Source: Limosilactobacillus reuteri
GTDB lineage: Bacteria; Bacillota; Bacilli; Lactobacillales; Lactobacillaceae
Direction: 5' to 3'
NCBI RefSeq assembly: GCF_034259105.1
Contig: NZ_CP139478.1
Span: 968,001-1,032,000, forward strand
Length of the DNA stretch: 64,000 nucleotides
A program made the position numbers and the translations under genes. The notes under the pieces are model-generated. The model saw only the letters and a program-made list of their open reading frames with translations, searched no databases and had not been told where the DNA came from. Positions 35,047-43,498 of the stretch are shown here, piece after piece (within the stretch, counting starts at the first letter, position 1; each line of letters begins with the position of its first letter).

Positions 35047-35078
35047 TAAACATATTTATCATGTTTAGGAGGATTATT

Positions 35079-35498
35079 ATGAAGAAAGAAGAAAAGAAGA
35101 AAGAAGCGCCCATTTTAGTTCAAATGGGAATCTTTGCTGCAATTTTATTCGTATCACAATTAATCTCTAATCTTTTTCCTAAGAGTTTCGTTGTTCCTAC
35201 ACCATTAATCGGAATGATTTTATTATATATTTTATTAGCTTGCCATATTGTTAAGTTGGAACAAGTTGAAAAGTTTGGAGATTTCATGATTAGTTTAATT
35301 GCCTTTCTGTTTGTCCCATCAGGAATTCAACTTGCTGGGAGCCTTGGTTTAATGAAAAAAGAAGGGCTACAAGATGTAATTGTTATTATTATTTCGACAA
35401 TTATTTTATTAGCAGTAATTGCTTATGTTGGAGCATTCTTTATTGGGGTACATCATAAATTATTCAAGACTAACAAGGGGGAAACTGATAATGACTAA
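35079..35498 (+). CDS. lrgA: LrgA/CidA family holin-like membrane protein
   Basis: The 139-aa protein starts with a basic segment (MKKEEKKKEAP) and has four membrane helices with the LrgA motif NLFPKSFVVPTPLIGMILLYILL. The family was first called antiholin-like, but in Bacillus the LrgAB homologue (PftAB) moves pyruvate and is controlled by LytST. ATG 35079 follows GGAGG; an in-frame start at 35061 is less likely. It overlaps lrgB by 8 nt. Confidence 0.9.
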   Translation: MKKEEKKKEAPILVQMGIFAAILFVSQLISNLFPKSFVVPTPLIGMILLYILLACHIVKLEQVEKFGDFMISLIAFLFVPSGIQLAGSLGLMKKEGLQDVIVIIISTIILLAVIAYVGAFFIGVHHKLFKTNKGETDND

Positions 35499-36231
35499 TG
35501 TATTTATTACAAATCTGGCGTTACCTTTTACCGGGGTATTTATTTCATTGCTGGTCTACTTAATTGGGATGTGGCTTTTCAAAATTAGTAATGGCTTTTT
35601 CCTCTTTACTCCATTGTTAGTAGGGATGGTATTAGGGATTGTAATTTTGGCAATCTGGGCCAAGGTCGCTAATTCAACGACTGCAATAGTTTATAAAAAA
35701 TTTTACCAGCCAGGTGGGAATTTGATTTTTTGGTTCCTGAACCCAGCAACAATGGCATTTGCGATTCCGCTTTATCGTCGGAATGATGTTTTTAAGAAAT
35801 ATTGGGTTGATGTAGTTCTCACATTATTTGTGGGTGGATTCATTTCATTATTTTTGATTCAAGGAACAGCTAAATTATTTGCTCTTTCCCGTGTTTCAAC
35901 CGCCGCTATGCTTCCCCAAGCAGCTACTACCGCTGTTGCGATGCCAATTGCAAAGGGAATCGGTGGTGATCCCGCGGTAACAGCGATGGCATGTATCTTA
36001 AATGCAGTTATTATTTATGCCCTTGCCGAATTCCTGATTAAGGTCTTTAGACTAAAGAAAATTTCTAAGGTCGGAACTGGTCTTGGTCTTGGATCTGCTG
36101 GTCACACTGTTGGATCTGCTAAGGCGGTTCAACTAGGGTCAATTCAAGGAGCAATGGCCGCAGTGGCAGTTGTTATCGTTTCGTTAGCAATGGACATTTT
36201 GGTTCCTATTTATGCTCATCTTTTTATGTAA
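35491..36231 (+). CDS. lrgB: LrgB family membrane protein
   Basis: The 246-aa protein has eight or so membrane helices and the LrgB signatures FLNPATMAFAIPLYRR, LPQAATTAVAMPIAKGIGGDPA and GLGSAGHTVGSAKA. It acts as the partner of LrgA. ATG 35491 follows a GGGGG-type SD near the lrgA end. The ldh gene follows after 27 nt, so lrgAB and ldh are likely one transcript, which fits a pyruvate/lactate role better than lysis control. Confidence 0.92.
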   Translation: MTNVFITNLALPFTGVFISLLVYLIGMWLFKISNGFFLFTPLLVGMVLGIVILAIWAKVANSTTAIVYKKFYQPGGNLIFWFLNPATMAFAIPLYRRNDVFKKYWVDVVLTLFVGGFISLFLIQGTAKLFALSRVSTAAMLPQAATTAVAMPIAKGIGGDPAVTAMACILNAVIIYALAEFLIKVFRLKKISKVGTGLGLGSAGHTVGSAKAVQLGSIQGAMAAVAVVIVSLAMDILVPIYAHLFM

Positions 36232-36258
36232 AATTTAATTAGGGAGAGAAAAAGAAGT

Positions 36259-37233
36259 ATGGCGATAGAAGAACATCAAAAGGTTGTTTTAATTGGTGAT
36301 GGAGTTGTGGGGTCCGCGTATGCTTTTAGCGTGATCCAGCAAGGTTTAGCTGAGGAATTAGTTATTATAAATAAGAGTAGTGAGCGAAGCGTTGGGGATG
36401 CACTAGACTTGGAAGACGCAACGCCATTTACTGCCCCAGTAAAGGTCAAGGCTGGTAGCTATCAAGATTGTAAAGACGCTGATATTGTTACTATTTGTGC
36501 AGGCGCTGCGCAAAAGCCAGGTGAAACACGGCTTAAATTAGTTGAACGTAACTTAAAGATTATGAAGGAAATCGTTCAAGAAGTAGTTAATACCGGGTTT
36601 AATGGAATCTTCTTAATTGCTGCCAACCCAGTCGATATCTTGACATATGCTGTTCAAAAAATTTCTGGCTTTCCAGCACATAAAGTTATCGGCTCGGGAA
36701 CTTCTCTTGATTCAGCACGCTTAAGAGTAGCGATTGGTAAAAAGCTAGCTATTGATCCCCGAGATGTTCATGTTGATATGTTAGCGGAGCATGGGGATTC
36801 AGAATTTGCTGCTTATTCTTGTGGGACAATCGGTGGAACGCCTTTAATGGATTATGTTTTAGCTAATGGGTTAACAAAGCAAGAATTATTAAAACTAGAA
36901 GAAGAAGTACGTAATAAGGCTTATGAAATTATTAACCGGAAAGGCGCAACATATTATGGAGTAGCGACTGCTTTGGCAAGAATAACGAAAGCAATTTTAT
37001 ATGACCAAAATACAGTATTACCCGTCAGTGCATATTTAGATGGTGAATATGGAGAAAAGGATATTTACCTCGGGACACCGGCTGTAATTGATAAAGACGG
37101 TATTCAAAAAGTAGTAGAATTGCCATTAGATTCACGTGAACAAGAGGCTTTAATTAATTCAGCATCAGTCTTGCGTGAAACGACAGCAAACGGGATGACT
37201 AAAGCGGGTCTATTGAACTATCTTTGGAAATAA
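36259..37233 (+). CDS. ldh: L-lactate dehydrogenase
   Basis: The 324-aa NAD-dependent enzyme interconverts pyruvate and L-lactate. The nucleotide-binding site is [15 protein letters not shown], the substrate loop has Arg in GETRLKL, Asp/Arg in [12 protein letters not shown], and the catalytic His178 is in LAEHGDSEF (usual text GEHGDSE). It is full length. Coupling to lrgAB suggests an accessory LDH tied to pyruvate transport rather than the main glycolytic enzyme. Repeat copy C follows as the terminator. Confidence 0.92.
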   Translation: MAIEEHQKVVLIGDGVVGSAYAFSVIQQGLAEELVIINKSSERSVGDALDLEDATPFTAPVKVKAGSYQDCKDADIVTICAGAAQKPGETRLKLVERNLKIMKEIVQEVVNTGFNGIFLIAANPVDILTYAVQKISGFPAHKVIGSGTSLDSARLRVAIGKKLAIDPRDVHVDMLAEHGDSEFAAYSCGTIGGTPLMDYVLANGLTKQELLKLEEEVRNKAYEIINRKGATYYGVATALARITKAILYDQNTVLPVSAYLDGEYGEKDIYLGTPAVIDKDGIQKVVELPLDSREQEALINSASVLRETTANGMTKAGLLNYLWK

Positions 37234-37244
37234 ATAAAATGACT

Positions 37245-37425
37245 AGGGAGCGAGACAGAAGTCACTTGTGACTTCGTTTTTCGACGCGAAGCTAGCCTCT
37301 GGGAGCCCCCGCAAGCAATAATAGGCCTCCAACGTTCGGCTTTTTTGCCGGACGTTGGAGGCCATTGTTGTACTGCGTATTTACTTTTTATGAAAGTAAC
37401 TTAACTTATGTCACAGTCCCTTAGT
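37245..37425. repeat. intergenic repeat, copy C
   Basis: This longest copy has the same order of blocks as copy A plus CGCGAAG: GGGAGCGAGACA, the GAAGTCAC/GTGACTTC hairpin, TCGACGCGAAGCTAGCCTCTGG, GAGCCCCCGCAAGCAATAATA, the long stem GGCCTCCAACG/CGTTGGAGGCC and the GTCACAGTCCCTT end. Flanking arms AAAATGACTAGGG (37236-37248) and CCCTTAGTCATTTT (37418-37431) pair with each other. It lies between convergent ldh and the ROK kinase. Confidence 0.85.
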
Positions 37426-37454
37426 CATTTTTGCATTATAGTGACCGATGACGG

Positions 37455-38333
37455 TTATTTATTTGTTTCGATTAAGTGCTTAGCCAATGCAAAGTTGCCG
37501 AGAGTAGCAGAGCCATTTCCTGGAACAGAAGGGTTGACAATATATTCATCGAGTGATCCAACCGGAAGATAATCATTCCATAACATTGCAAATTGCTTCC
37601 GAACCCGTTCAAGAAAGGCTGGGCGCGAAACACTTCCACCGAAGATAATTTTTTGTGGACGTAAAATGGCAGTTACCTGAACCGCCGCTTGTGCAACGTA
37701 ATATGCCATGATATCCCAAACAGGGTGATTATCAGGAACATCTTCGCCGCTAATACCGAGCCGCGCCTTGAAAGTTGGTCCAGCTACCAATCCTTCCAAG
37801 CAATCGTGGTGGTAAGGGCAGATACCAGTAAAGTTTAGATCAGCTGGGTGGCGTTGTAAGCGAACGTGGCCCATTTCAGGGGTACTAATTCCACCAATAA
37901 AGCGGCCGTTTTGAATTGCTCCAGCACCCACGCCAGTTCCAAGGGTATAGTAAACCAAGGCCGGATTATCATACTTATCTTTTAAATTGACATATTCACC
38001 GTAAACCGAACCATTGACGTCCGTTGTCCAGTAGACTGGAATATTGAGGGCATCAGTCATTGTGCCGACAAAATTGCAATTTTGCCACTTAACTTTAGGA
38101 GTATCAGTAATATAACCGTACTTTTCACTAGCCGGATTAGTATCAATTGGTCCAAAACTGGCAATTGAAAGTGCAGCTAGTTCAGGGTACTGCTTAAAAA
38201 ATTCAATTGAAGCCCCTAAAGTTTCTTCGGGGGTGGTTGTAGGGATGATTTTTTTATCAATTTCATTAAAATTTTCGTCACCGACAGCACAGACAAACTT
38301 AGTACCGCCAGCTTCAATACTTCCTAATAACAT
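37455..38333 (-). CDS. scrK: ROK family sugar kinase, fructokinase-like
   Basis: The 292-aa kinase has the ROK N-terminus LGSIEAGGTKFVCAVG, the ATP loop YYTLGTGVGAGAI, and a zinc-binding HVRLQRHPAD..CPYHHDCLEGL segment typical of bacterial fructokinases. It phosphorylates a hexose, most likely fructose. ATG 38333 has GAGG 9 nt upstream. It lies downstream of and parallel to the lacI-type gene with its own promoter (38390-38418). The scrK name is by similarity and could be wrong if the hexose differs. Confidence 0.82.
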   Translation of the reverse strand: MLLGSIEAGGTKFVCAVGDENFNEIDKKIIPTTTPEETLGASIEFFKQYPELAALSIASFGPIDTNPASEKYGYITDTPKVKWQNCNFVGTMTDALNIPVYWTTDVNGSVYGEYVNLKDKYDNPALVYYTLGTGVGAGAIQNGRFIGGISTPEMGHVRLQRHPADLNFTGICPYHHDCLEGLVAGPTFKARLGISGEDVPDNHPVWDIMAYYVAQAAVQVTAILRPQKIIFGGSVSRPAFLERVRKQFAMLWNDYLPVGSLDEYIVNPSVPGNGSATLGNFALAKHLIETNK

Positions 38334-38358
38334 AATCAAAAACCTCATTTAATTAAAG

Positions 38359-38368
38359 TGAACGTTTA
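38359..38368. promoter_or_regulatory. putative LacI-type operator of the ROK kinase gene
   Basis: TGAACGTTTA shares the AACGTTTA core of the sites in the alpha-galactosidase promoter region. It lies about 22 nt downstream of the -10, where repressor binding would block transcription. Confidence 0.5.
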
Positions 38369-38389
38369 TCAATCTGATAACCATGTTTG

Positions 38390-38418
38390 AGTATAAACCT
38401 TAGAAAACGGTATCACAA
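38390..38418 (-). promoter_or_regulatory. putative promoter of the ROK kinase gene
   Basis: On the minus strand, TTGTGA (38418-38413) and TATACT (38395-38390) are 17 bp apart. A close match to the sigma-A consensus at a sensible distance from the ROK start. Confidence 0.55.
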
Positions 38419-38444
38419 GCACAATTACTCTCTTTTTACTTATA

Positions 38445-38452
38445 AAACGTTT
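38445..38452. promoter_or_regulatory. possible second operator site (AAACGTTT)
   Basis: AAACGTTT inside TAAAACGTTTCA lies next to the end of the lacI-type gene, about 84 bp upstream of the other ROK-gene site. It could be an auxiliary operator; the match is shorter than at the other sites. Confidence 0.35.
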
Positions 38453-38454
38453 CA

Positions 38455-39474
38455 CTAATTCAAATTAATTTCTGAACTTTCGCGCCAAGTGGCTTTGGCG
38501 GGCAAATTAATATGAATAGGGATATCATTCGGATTATTCAGACGGTGGACCAGTCTTTGAACTGCTATTGTCCCCATTGAAAAACTTGCTGGATTGATCG
38601 ATGAAAGGGACGGAACTAAATATTCAGCAATATCCGAATCATTATAGCTAATAATTTGAAGGTCTTGGGGAACTTTAAGCTGATGTTGCTTAATGGCTCG
38701 ATATGCGCCGATAGTTAGTTGGTCACTGGCTATTAAGGCGGCCTGAAAATTACCTTTCAAAAGAATATTCATGCTGTCAAAGCCATCTTTAGGAGTCCAC
38801 CCATTAAGGGCAACCAATGGAGAAATATTATGAAGTTTTGTCCACATCAAATAGGCCTTAGCTCGAATATCTTGATACGAGTCTGTCGTTTCGCCATTAT
38901 TATTCATGGGATGAATATTTCCACTGATAAAGGCGATTTTATTATGTCCATTTTCTAGTAACTGATCAAGAACGGTCTGAGTAGCTTCAAAATACGAATT
39001 ACGGATAATATCGTAAGCGGGGAGGTATCGATAGTCGTCAATTAAAACGATATGGGGATTGTTTTTAGCTAAATTAGCGTAGAATTCTTGCGTAAAAACT
39101 CCGGCAACAATTACGCCATCATATTTTTGAGCGTCAGTAAATTGAAAGTCTTTATTGGGAAAACGAACAAAAGCTTTGATTTGAATGTTTTGCTTGGAAG
39201 CTTCCTGAATAATTCCATCATGGACTTGAATGAAATAAAGGTCATGAGCTTCTGTTTCGAGCGAATGAGTTGTAAGTACTAGGATTGAACGAGGAGTTGA
39301 CGGCGGAGTAACGGCCCTGTTTAGGTGGGGATGGTAATTATACTTTGCTGCTACTTCTTTAATTCGTGCTCTTGTTTGTTCACTTACTGAAAAAGATGAA
39401 TCATTGCTTAAGACACGTGAAACGCTGGCAGGAGATACACCAGCCTCACGCGCTATTTTTCTGATACCAGTCAT
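38455..39474 (-). CDS. LacI family transcriptional repressor
   Basis: The 339-aa regulator has the LacI helix-turn-helix at the N-terminus (IRKIAREAGVSPASVSRVLS, hinge at about 50-60) and a periplasmic-binding-like sugar domain. It sits between the ROK kinase and the divergent alpha-galactosidase. AAACGTTT-centred dyads occur in its own promoter, in the alpha-galactosidase promoter and near the ROK kinase. It probably represses all three until an alpha-galactoside or related sugar appears. The effector is inferred. Confidence 0.9.
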   Translation of the reverse strand: MTGIRKIAREAGVSPASVSRVLSNDSSFSVSEQTRARIKEVAAKYNYHPHLNRAVTPPSTPRSILVLTTHSLETEAHDLYFIQVHDGIIQEASKQNIQIKAFVRFPNKDFQFTDAQKYDGVIVAGVFTQEFYANLAKNNPHIVLIDDYRYLPAYDIIRNSYFEATQTVLDQLLENGHNKIAFISGNIHPMNNNGETTDSYQDIRAKAYLMWTKLHNISPLVALNGWTPKDGFDSMNILLKGNFQAALIASDQLTIGAYRAIKQHQLKVPQDLQIISYNDSDIAEYLVPSLSSINPASFSMGTIAVQRLVHRLNNPNDIPIHINLPAKATWRESSEINLN

Positions 39475-39519
39475 AGGAAAACCTCCCTTTAATCAATTTC
39501 TAGCATAACATATTTTTAG

Positions 39520-39529
39520 TAAACGTTTA
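39520..39529. promoter_or_regulatory. operator TAAACGTTTA in the lacI-type promoter
   Basis: The perfect 10-bp palindrome sits in AGTAAACGTTTAGT, 45 nt upstream of the repressor gene start. It is 73 bp from the matching site at 39593, about seven helical turns, compatible with a repression loop. Confidence 0.6.
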
Positions 39530-39568
39530 GTAACCAATAATGACGGTCCATTGTTGTTACATAAGCAA

Positions 39569-39582
39569 TGAAAGCGCTTGAC
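39569..39582. promoter_or_regulatory. possible cre site at the alpha-galactosidase promoter
   Basis: TGAAAGCGCTTGAC resembles the CcpA cre consensus TGWAANCGNTNWCA in its first eleven positions but not in the last. It overlaps the -35 (TTGACG). Confidence 0.4.
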
Positions 39583-39606
39583 GAAAAATAACTAAACGTT
39601 TATTAT
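39578..39606 (+). promoter_or_regulatory. promoter of the alpha-galactosidase gene
   Basis: TTGACG (39578-39583) and TATTAT (39601-39606) are exactly 17 bp apart. The repressor site 39593-39602 overlaps the -10, and the cre-like site overlaps the -35. Confidence 0.65.
39593..39602. promoter_or_regulatory. operator TAAACGTTTA in the alpha-galactosidase promoter
   Basis: Second perfect copy of the palindrome at 39520. It lies between the -35 and -10 and overlaps the -10, a direct repression position. Confidence 0.65.
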
Positions 39607-39637
39607 AGAATCGATTTCAAGAAAGGGGCCACAACGA

Positions 39638-41827
39638 ATGATTACATTTGATGAACAACAACGTGTTTTTCACTTAAAGAATAAAGAAATTTCCTATTTA
39701 TTTTCAGTAGAAGAGGGAAATATCCTCAGTCACCTTTACTTTGGACCGGCAATTCGCAACTACCATGGTGAACGTCGATATCCACGAGTTGATCGTGGGT
39801 TTTCAGGGAACCTTCCTGGATCGATGGACCGGACTTATTCGAAAGATGATTTATTACAGGAATATTCGGGAAATAATACCGGAGACTATCGCGTACCTGC
39901 AATTATTATCAAAACAGAAAATGGTTCACGACTGACTGATTTCCGTTATAAGTCTTATAAGATTTTACCGGGAAAGCCCAAGTTAGCTGGGTTACCTGCA
40001 TCTTATGTTAAAAGTGATAAAGAAGCAGAAACGTTGGAAGTTACTTTAGTTGATGAAACAAGTGGCGCGCAGCTTATTCTTTCGTACACTATCTATAACG
40101 AACGGCCGGTTATTACACGGAATGCACGGTTAGTAAACACAAGCAATCAAGAATTACGAATTGAAAAGATTGCTTCAATGCAACTGGATTTAACTAAACA
40201 TGATTATGACGTTATCTCCGTTCCAGGACAATATGCTCTTGAACGACAACCTGAACGGCAAGAATTGCGTCGGGGAATCACAGAATTTTCTAGCCGCCGA
40301 AATTCTAGTTCTCATCATATGAACCCGTTTGTGGCCTTGGTTGACAAGAACACCGATGAATTTCAGGGAAATGCTTTGGGAGTGCTCCTTGTCTACTCAG
40401 GTAATCACCAGTTTACCTTGGAAAAAGATCAGATTGACCAGATTCGCTTAATAACTGGAATTAATGATTATAACTTTGAATGGGTTCTTGAACCGGGAAA
40501 GGATTTTCAGACACCGGAAGCAATCATGGGCTTTAGTCAACGTGGCTTAAATGGGATGTCACAAGTATTCCATAAGTTATTACGGGACCGGGTTGCTCGC
40601 GGTAAGTATCAATATGCAGACCGGCCAATTGTTATTAATAACTGGGAAGCGACCTTCTTTGACTTTGATGATAAGAAGTTAGACCAAATTATTGATAAAG
40701 CAAAGCCATTGGGAATTGAAATGTTTGTTCTTGATGACGGCTGGTTTGGCCACCGGAATGATGATAATTCATCGCTTGGTGATTGGTTTGTTAACCAGGA
40801 TAAGCTTACTGGTGGATTAAAGCGGGTAGCGGACCGGACCCACGAGCATGGCATGAAATTCGGCCTCTGGTTTGAGCCAGAAATGATTTCAGTCGATTCT
40901 AAGTTATATAAGGAACATCCAGACTATGCCTTACATGAACCGAACCGTGGCATGACACTTTCTCGTAATCAATTAGTGCTAGACTTTAGCCGTAAAGAAG
41001 TTGTTGATAATATCTATAATCAAATGTGCTTAATTTTAGATAAGGTGCCGCTTGACTATATTAAATGGGACTTCAACCGTAATCTTACTGAGGTCTTCTC
41101 TAGCGCAGCGGATGCAGAACATCAAGGAGAAGTTAGCCACCGTTATATTTTAGGCTTATATGACTTAATGGAGCGGTTAGTTACCCGTTATCCTAATATC
41201 TTGTTTGAAGGCTGTTCTGGCGGTGGTGGCCGCTTTGATGCTGGTATTCTTTACTACATGCCGCAAAGTTGGCCATCTGATGATACAGACGCGGTCGAAC
41301 GGTTAAAGATCCAATACGGAACATCTTTAACTTATCCAATCTCATCTATGACAGCACATGTATCGGTTTCACCTAACCAGCAAACTGGCCGTTCTACTAG
41401 TTTTAAGATGCGGGGCGATGTTGCCATGAGTGGGGTCTTTGGCTATGAACTTGACCTAGCAGATTTGACTGAAGAGGATCGGCAAATGGTAAAGGAACAG
41501 ATCAAGTTCTACAAGGCTCACCGCCACTTAATTCAATATGGTGACTTTATTCGCTTAGAAAGTCCTTTTGATAGCAATACAGTCGCTTGGGAATTTGTTA
41601 GTCCGGATAAGTCAGAAGCACTGCTATTTATGTTTAAGCAGTTGCATACTAACCGTTTTGAAATTAATAATACCAAGATGGCGGGACTTGATCCAACAAT
41701 TGATTATCATGATGAGATGACTGATAAGACTTATGGTGGGGATGAATTGATGAATGTCGGTTTGTTCCGTGACCCGACTCATACGGGGGACTCCATTTCC
41801 GAAGTGCATTACTTTAAAGGTAAATAA
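39638..41827 (+). CDS. melA: alpha-galactosidase, GH36
   Basis: The 729-aa GH36 enzyme releases galactose from raffinose-family sugars and melibiose. The nucleophile Asp478 is in YIKWDFNRN and the acid/base Asp548 in SWPSDDTDAVER; both are four residues off the described lactobacillar Mel36A numbering. FEGCSGGGGRFD and the N-terminal beta-sandwich are also typical. No signal peptide is present, so the enzyme is cytoplasmic and needs a transporter, which is not in the window. It is divergent from the LacI-type gene. The IS30 copy 2 follows its stop by about 10 nt. Confidence 0.93.
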   Translation: MITFDEQQRVFHLKNKEISYLFSVEEGNILSHLYFGPAIRNYHGERRYPRVDRGFSGNLPGSMDRTYSKDDLLQEYSGNNTGDYRVPAIIIKTENGSRLTDFRYKSYKILPGKPKLAGLPASYVKSDKEAETLEVTLVDETSGAQLILSYTIYNERPVITRNARLVNTSNQELRIEKIASMQLDLTKHDYDVISVPGQYALERQPERQELRRGITEFSSRRNSSSHHMNPFVALVDKNTDEFQGNALGVLLVYSGNHQFTLEKDQIDQIRLITGINDYNFEWVLEPGKDFQTPEAIMGFSQRGLNGMSQVFHKLLRDRVARGKYQYADRPIVINNWEATFFDFDDKKLDQIIDKAKPLGIEMFVLDDGWFGHRNDDNSSLGDWFVNQDKLTGGLKRVADRTHEHGMKFGLWFEPEMISVDSKLYKEHPDYALHEPNRGMTLSRNQLVLDFSRKEVVDNIYNQMCLILDKVPLDYIKWDFNRNLTEVFSSAADAEHQGEVSHRYILGLYDLMERLVTRYPNILFEGCSGGGGRFDAGILYYMPQSWPSDDTDAVERLKIQYGTSLTYPISSMTAHVSVSPNQQTGRSTSFKMRGDVAMSGVFGYELDLADLTEEDRQMVKEQIKFYKAHRHLIQYGDFIRLESPFDSNTVAWEFVSPDKSEALLFMFKQLHTNRFEINNTKMAGLDPTIDYHDEMTDKTYGGDELMNVGLFRDPTHTGDSISEVHYFKGK

Positions 41828-41837
41828 TTTAAAACCT

Positions 41838-42907
41838 GAAATGTCAATTTAAATTAGAAAAAAGGTGAAAGTTGTTCTTCTGTGACATGACTCAAGAATA
41901 CTTCTAATGGTGTACGATAATTTAGAGATTTTCGTGGGATATTGTTGCGACGATGCATTAGCTGAGTGACTAGTTCGTCTGGTAAATCGCGAAAATCTAG
42001 CTTTTTACTAAGACCATCACGACGCAAGAGGCCGTTATTATTTTCGTTTAACCCTCGTTGATTGGGAGCACCGACTTCCGCAAAATAGGTGTGAAGATCA
42101 TACTTATTGGCTATTTCTCGCCATCCAGCAAATTCTTTCCCGTTATCAAAAGTAATTGATTTAACAAAGTGACGTGGCAGTTTAGCGAGCCATTGATCAA
42201 GCTGGCAATTCACTGCTTCGTCTGTTTTATGATGAATATTAAGGACAATCATTACTTTGGATTGTCGCTCTACTAGCGTCATTACCGCTCCGCGGTGAGC
42301 TTTACCTTGAACTGTATCAGCTTCAAAGTGCCCAAATTCATGTTGGTAATGCGGAAAATCACGATATCGTTGATAGATACTGCGTCCTAATTGGCCAGCT
42401 TTACCACGATGTTCCACATAGCCATTGGGATGGCGTTTTCCTTTCATCGGTAGCTGTTTAACGGAAAAGCCATACTGATTGCGGGCAAACATGCGATAAA
42501 GGGTGCGCATACTGCAGCTAATTGGGTGTTCATGACGACCAATAATAGTATCAGGAGTCCAACCTGCCTTGATTTGCGCATGGATATAGTTAACTTCGAT
42601 AGTTGGCAGTTGGGTCTGCTTCCGACCACAACGACGCTTATGTCGCTGATAAGTCTGAAGATATTGGTCGATGGTTTTACCGTCGTTGAGGAAACGATAA
42701 ACACGATAGATGGTTTCTTGACTACGCTGAAGTAATTTAGCAGCCCGATAAGCTTTAGTACCTTGATACCAAAAATCAGCTATGAGAGTTAATTCACGTG
42801 TGGTAAGATGTTTATAGGTCATTTGTGATTGCCTTTCTTTTGATTAGGAATATTCAAAAGTCTATCACAAATGGCTTTTTACTTTTTCTAACTTAATTTT
42901 ACAAACG
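41838..42907 (-). mobile_element. IS30-family insertion sequence (copy 2)
   Basis: Left end TGAAATGTCAATTTAAATTAG and right end CTAACTTAATTTTACAAACG match the ends of copy 1 closely. Length is about 1.07 kb. It lies between melA and the terminator at 42911, so melA now reads into the element. The short target duplication could not be fixed. Confidence 0.8.
41854..42822 (-). CDS. IS30 family transposase (copy 2)
   Basis: The 322-aa transposase has the same layout as copy 1: N-terminal HTH (YKHLTTRELTLIADFWY), and a DDE core with FEADTVQGKAHRG, SITFDNGKEFAGW and APNQRGLNENNNGLLRR. It is full length. Sequence differs from copy 1 at about three of ten residues by eye, so the two entered separately. 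Confidence 0.93.
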   Translation of the reverse strand: MTYKHLTTRELTLIADFWYQGTKAYRAAKLLQRSQETIYRVYRFLNDGKTIDQYLQTYQRHKRRCGRKQTQLPTIEVNYIHAQIKAGWTPDTIIGRHEHPISCSMRTLYRMFARNQYGFSVKQLPMKGKRHPNGYVEHRGKAGQLGRSIYQRYRDFPHYQHEFGHFEADTVQGKAHRGAVMTLVERQSKVMIVLNIHHKTDEAVNCQLDQWLAKLPRHFVKSITFDNGKEFAGWREIANKYDLHTYFAEVGAPNQRGLNENNNGLLRRDGLSKKLDFRDLPDELVTQLMHRRNNIPRKSLNYRTPLEVFLSHVTEEQLSPFF

Positions 42908-42910
42908 ACG

Positions 42911-42955
42911 AAATAATAAAAATCCGAGAAAATCTTTCTCGGATTTTTATTATTT
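42911..42955. terminator. bidirectional terminator beyond IS30 copy 2
   Basis: AAATAATAAAAATCCGAGAAA pairs with TTTCTCGGATTTTTATTATTT around ATC. It probably served melA before the IS30 insertion, and the YagU-like gene on the other strand. Confidence 0.88.
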
Positions 42956-43438
42956 TTTACTTTTTATTAATGCATCAATCGTCCACATCCAGATTGCATG
43001 TCCCAAAAATTCAGAAACATGTTCTTCAAGTGGTTGATCTTTTGCAGCAGGCACTGTTCCCATTAATGGCATTAGCTTGAGATGGAAGAAATCCCAAACA
43101 GCAATCCCGAATGGTACTCCATCACCTTTTTTGATCCACGGTGCCAACTGTCCGCCGATACTATAGAGAACTCCAAAGCCAGCTGAGAAACTAAAGTGAA
43201 CAACATAGCTTACCCATGGCAACTGTTGGCCGGAATAGGTATAAGTGGCGTGTGTGATCTGTGCCGGAACGCCAAATTGTTCAAGCATTTTTTGCGGTGG
43301 GTTTGTTTGATCTCGCTCTGGTGTCCGTGGTGGGAGAATATTTTCCCAACCGAGTTTAACAAGACCAGCAACCAGACCAGCCGTTATACCCACTGTAATT
43401 GATTTACTCCAATTAATTTTATTCACTTCAATCACCAT
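42950..43438 (-). CDS. YagU/DUF1440 family inner membrane protein
   Basis: The 162-aa protein resembles E. coli YagU: an N-terminal helix (ITVGITAGLVAGLVKLGWENILPPRTPERDQTNPP region), the motif WVSYVVHFSFSAGFGVLYSIGGQ in the middle and HAIWMWTIDAL at the end. YagU has been linked to acid resistance in E. coli; the role here is unknown. The stop lies within the stem of the 42911 terminator. Start 43438 has AAAGG 5 nt away; a GTG at 43426 is possible. Confidence 0.8.
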   Translation of the reverse strand: MVIEVNKINWSKSITVGITAGLVAGLVKLGWENILPPRTPERDQTNPPQKMLEQFGVPAQITHATYTYSGQQLPWVSYVVHFSFSAGFGVLYSIGGQLAPWIKKGDGVPFGIAVWDFFHLKLMPLMGTVPAAKDQPLEEHVSEFLGHAIWMWTIDALIKSKK

Positions 43439-43498
43439 CCAAACCTTTAATTATTAAATCAATTGTATCAATCTTAATAGGAATTTCAATTATTTAGG

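Noticed and set aside
5001..37425. Repeats considered as a CRISPR array
   Set aside because: The three copies are tens of kb apart with different lengths and no regular spacers.
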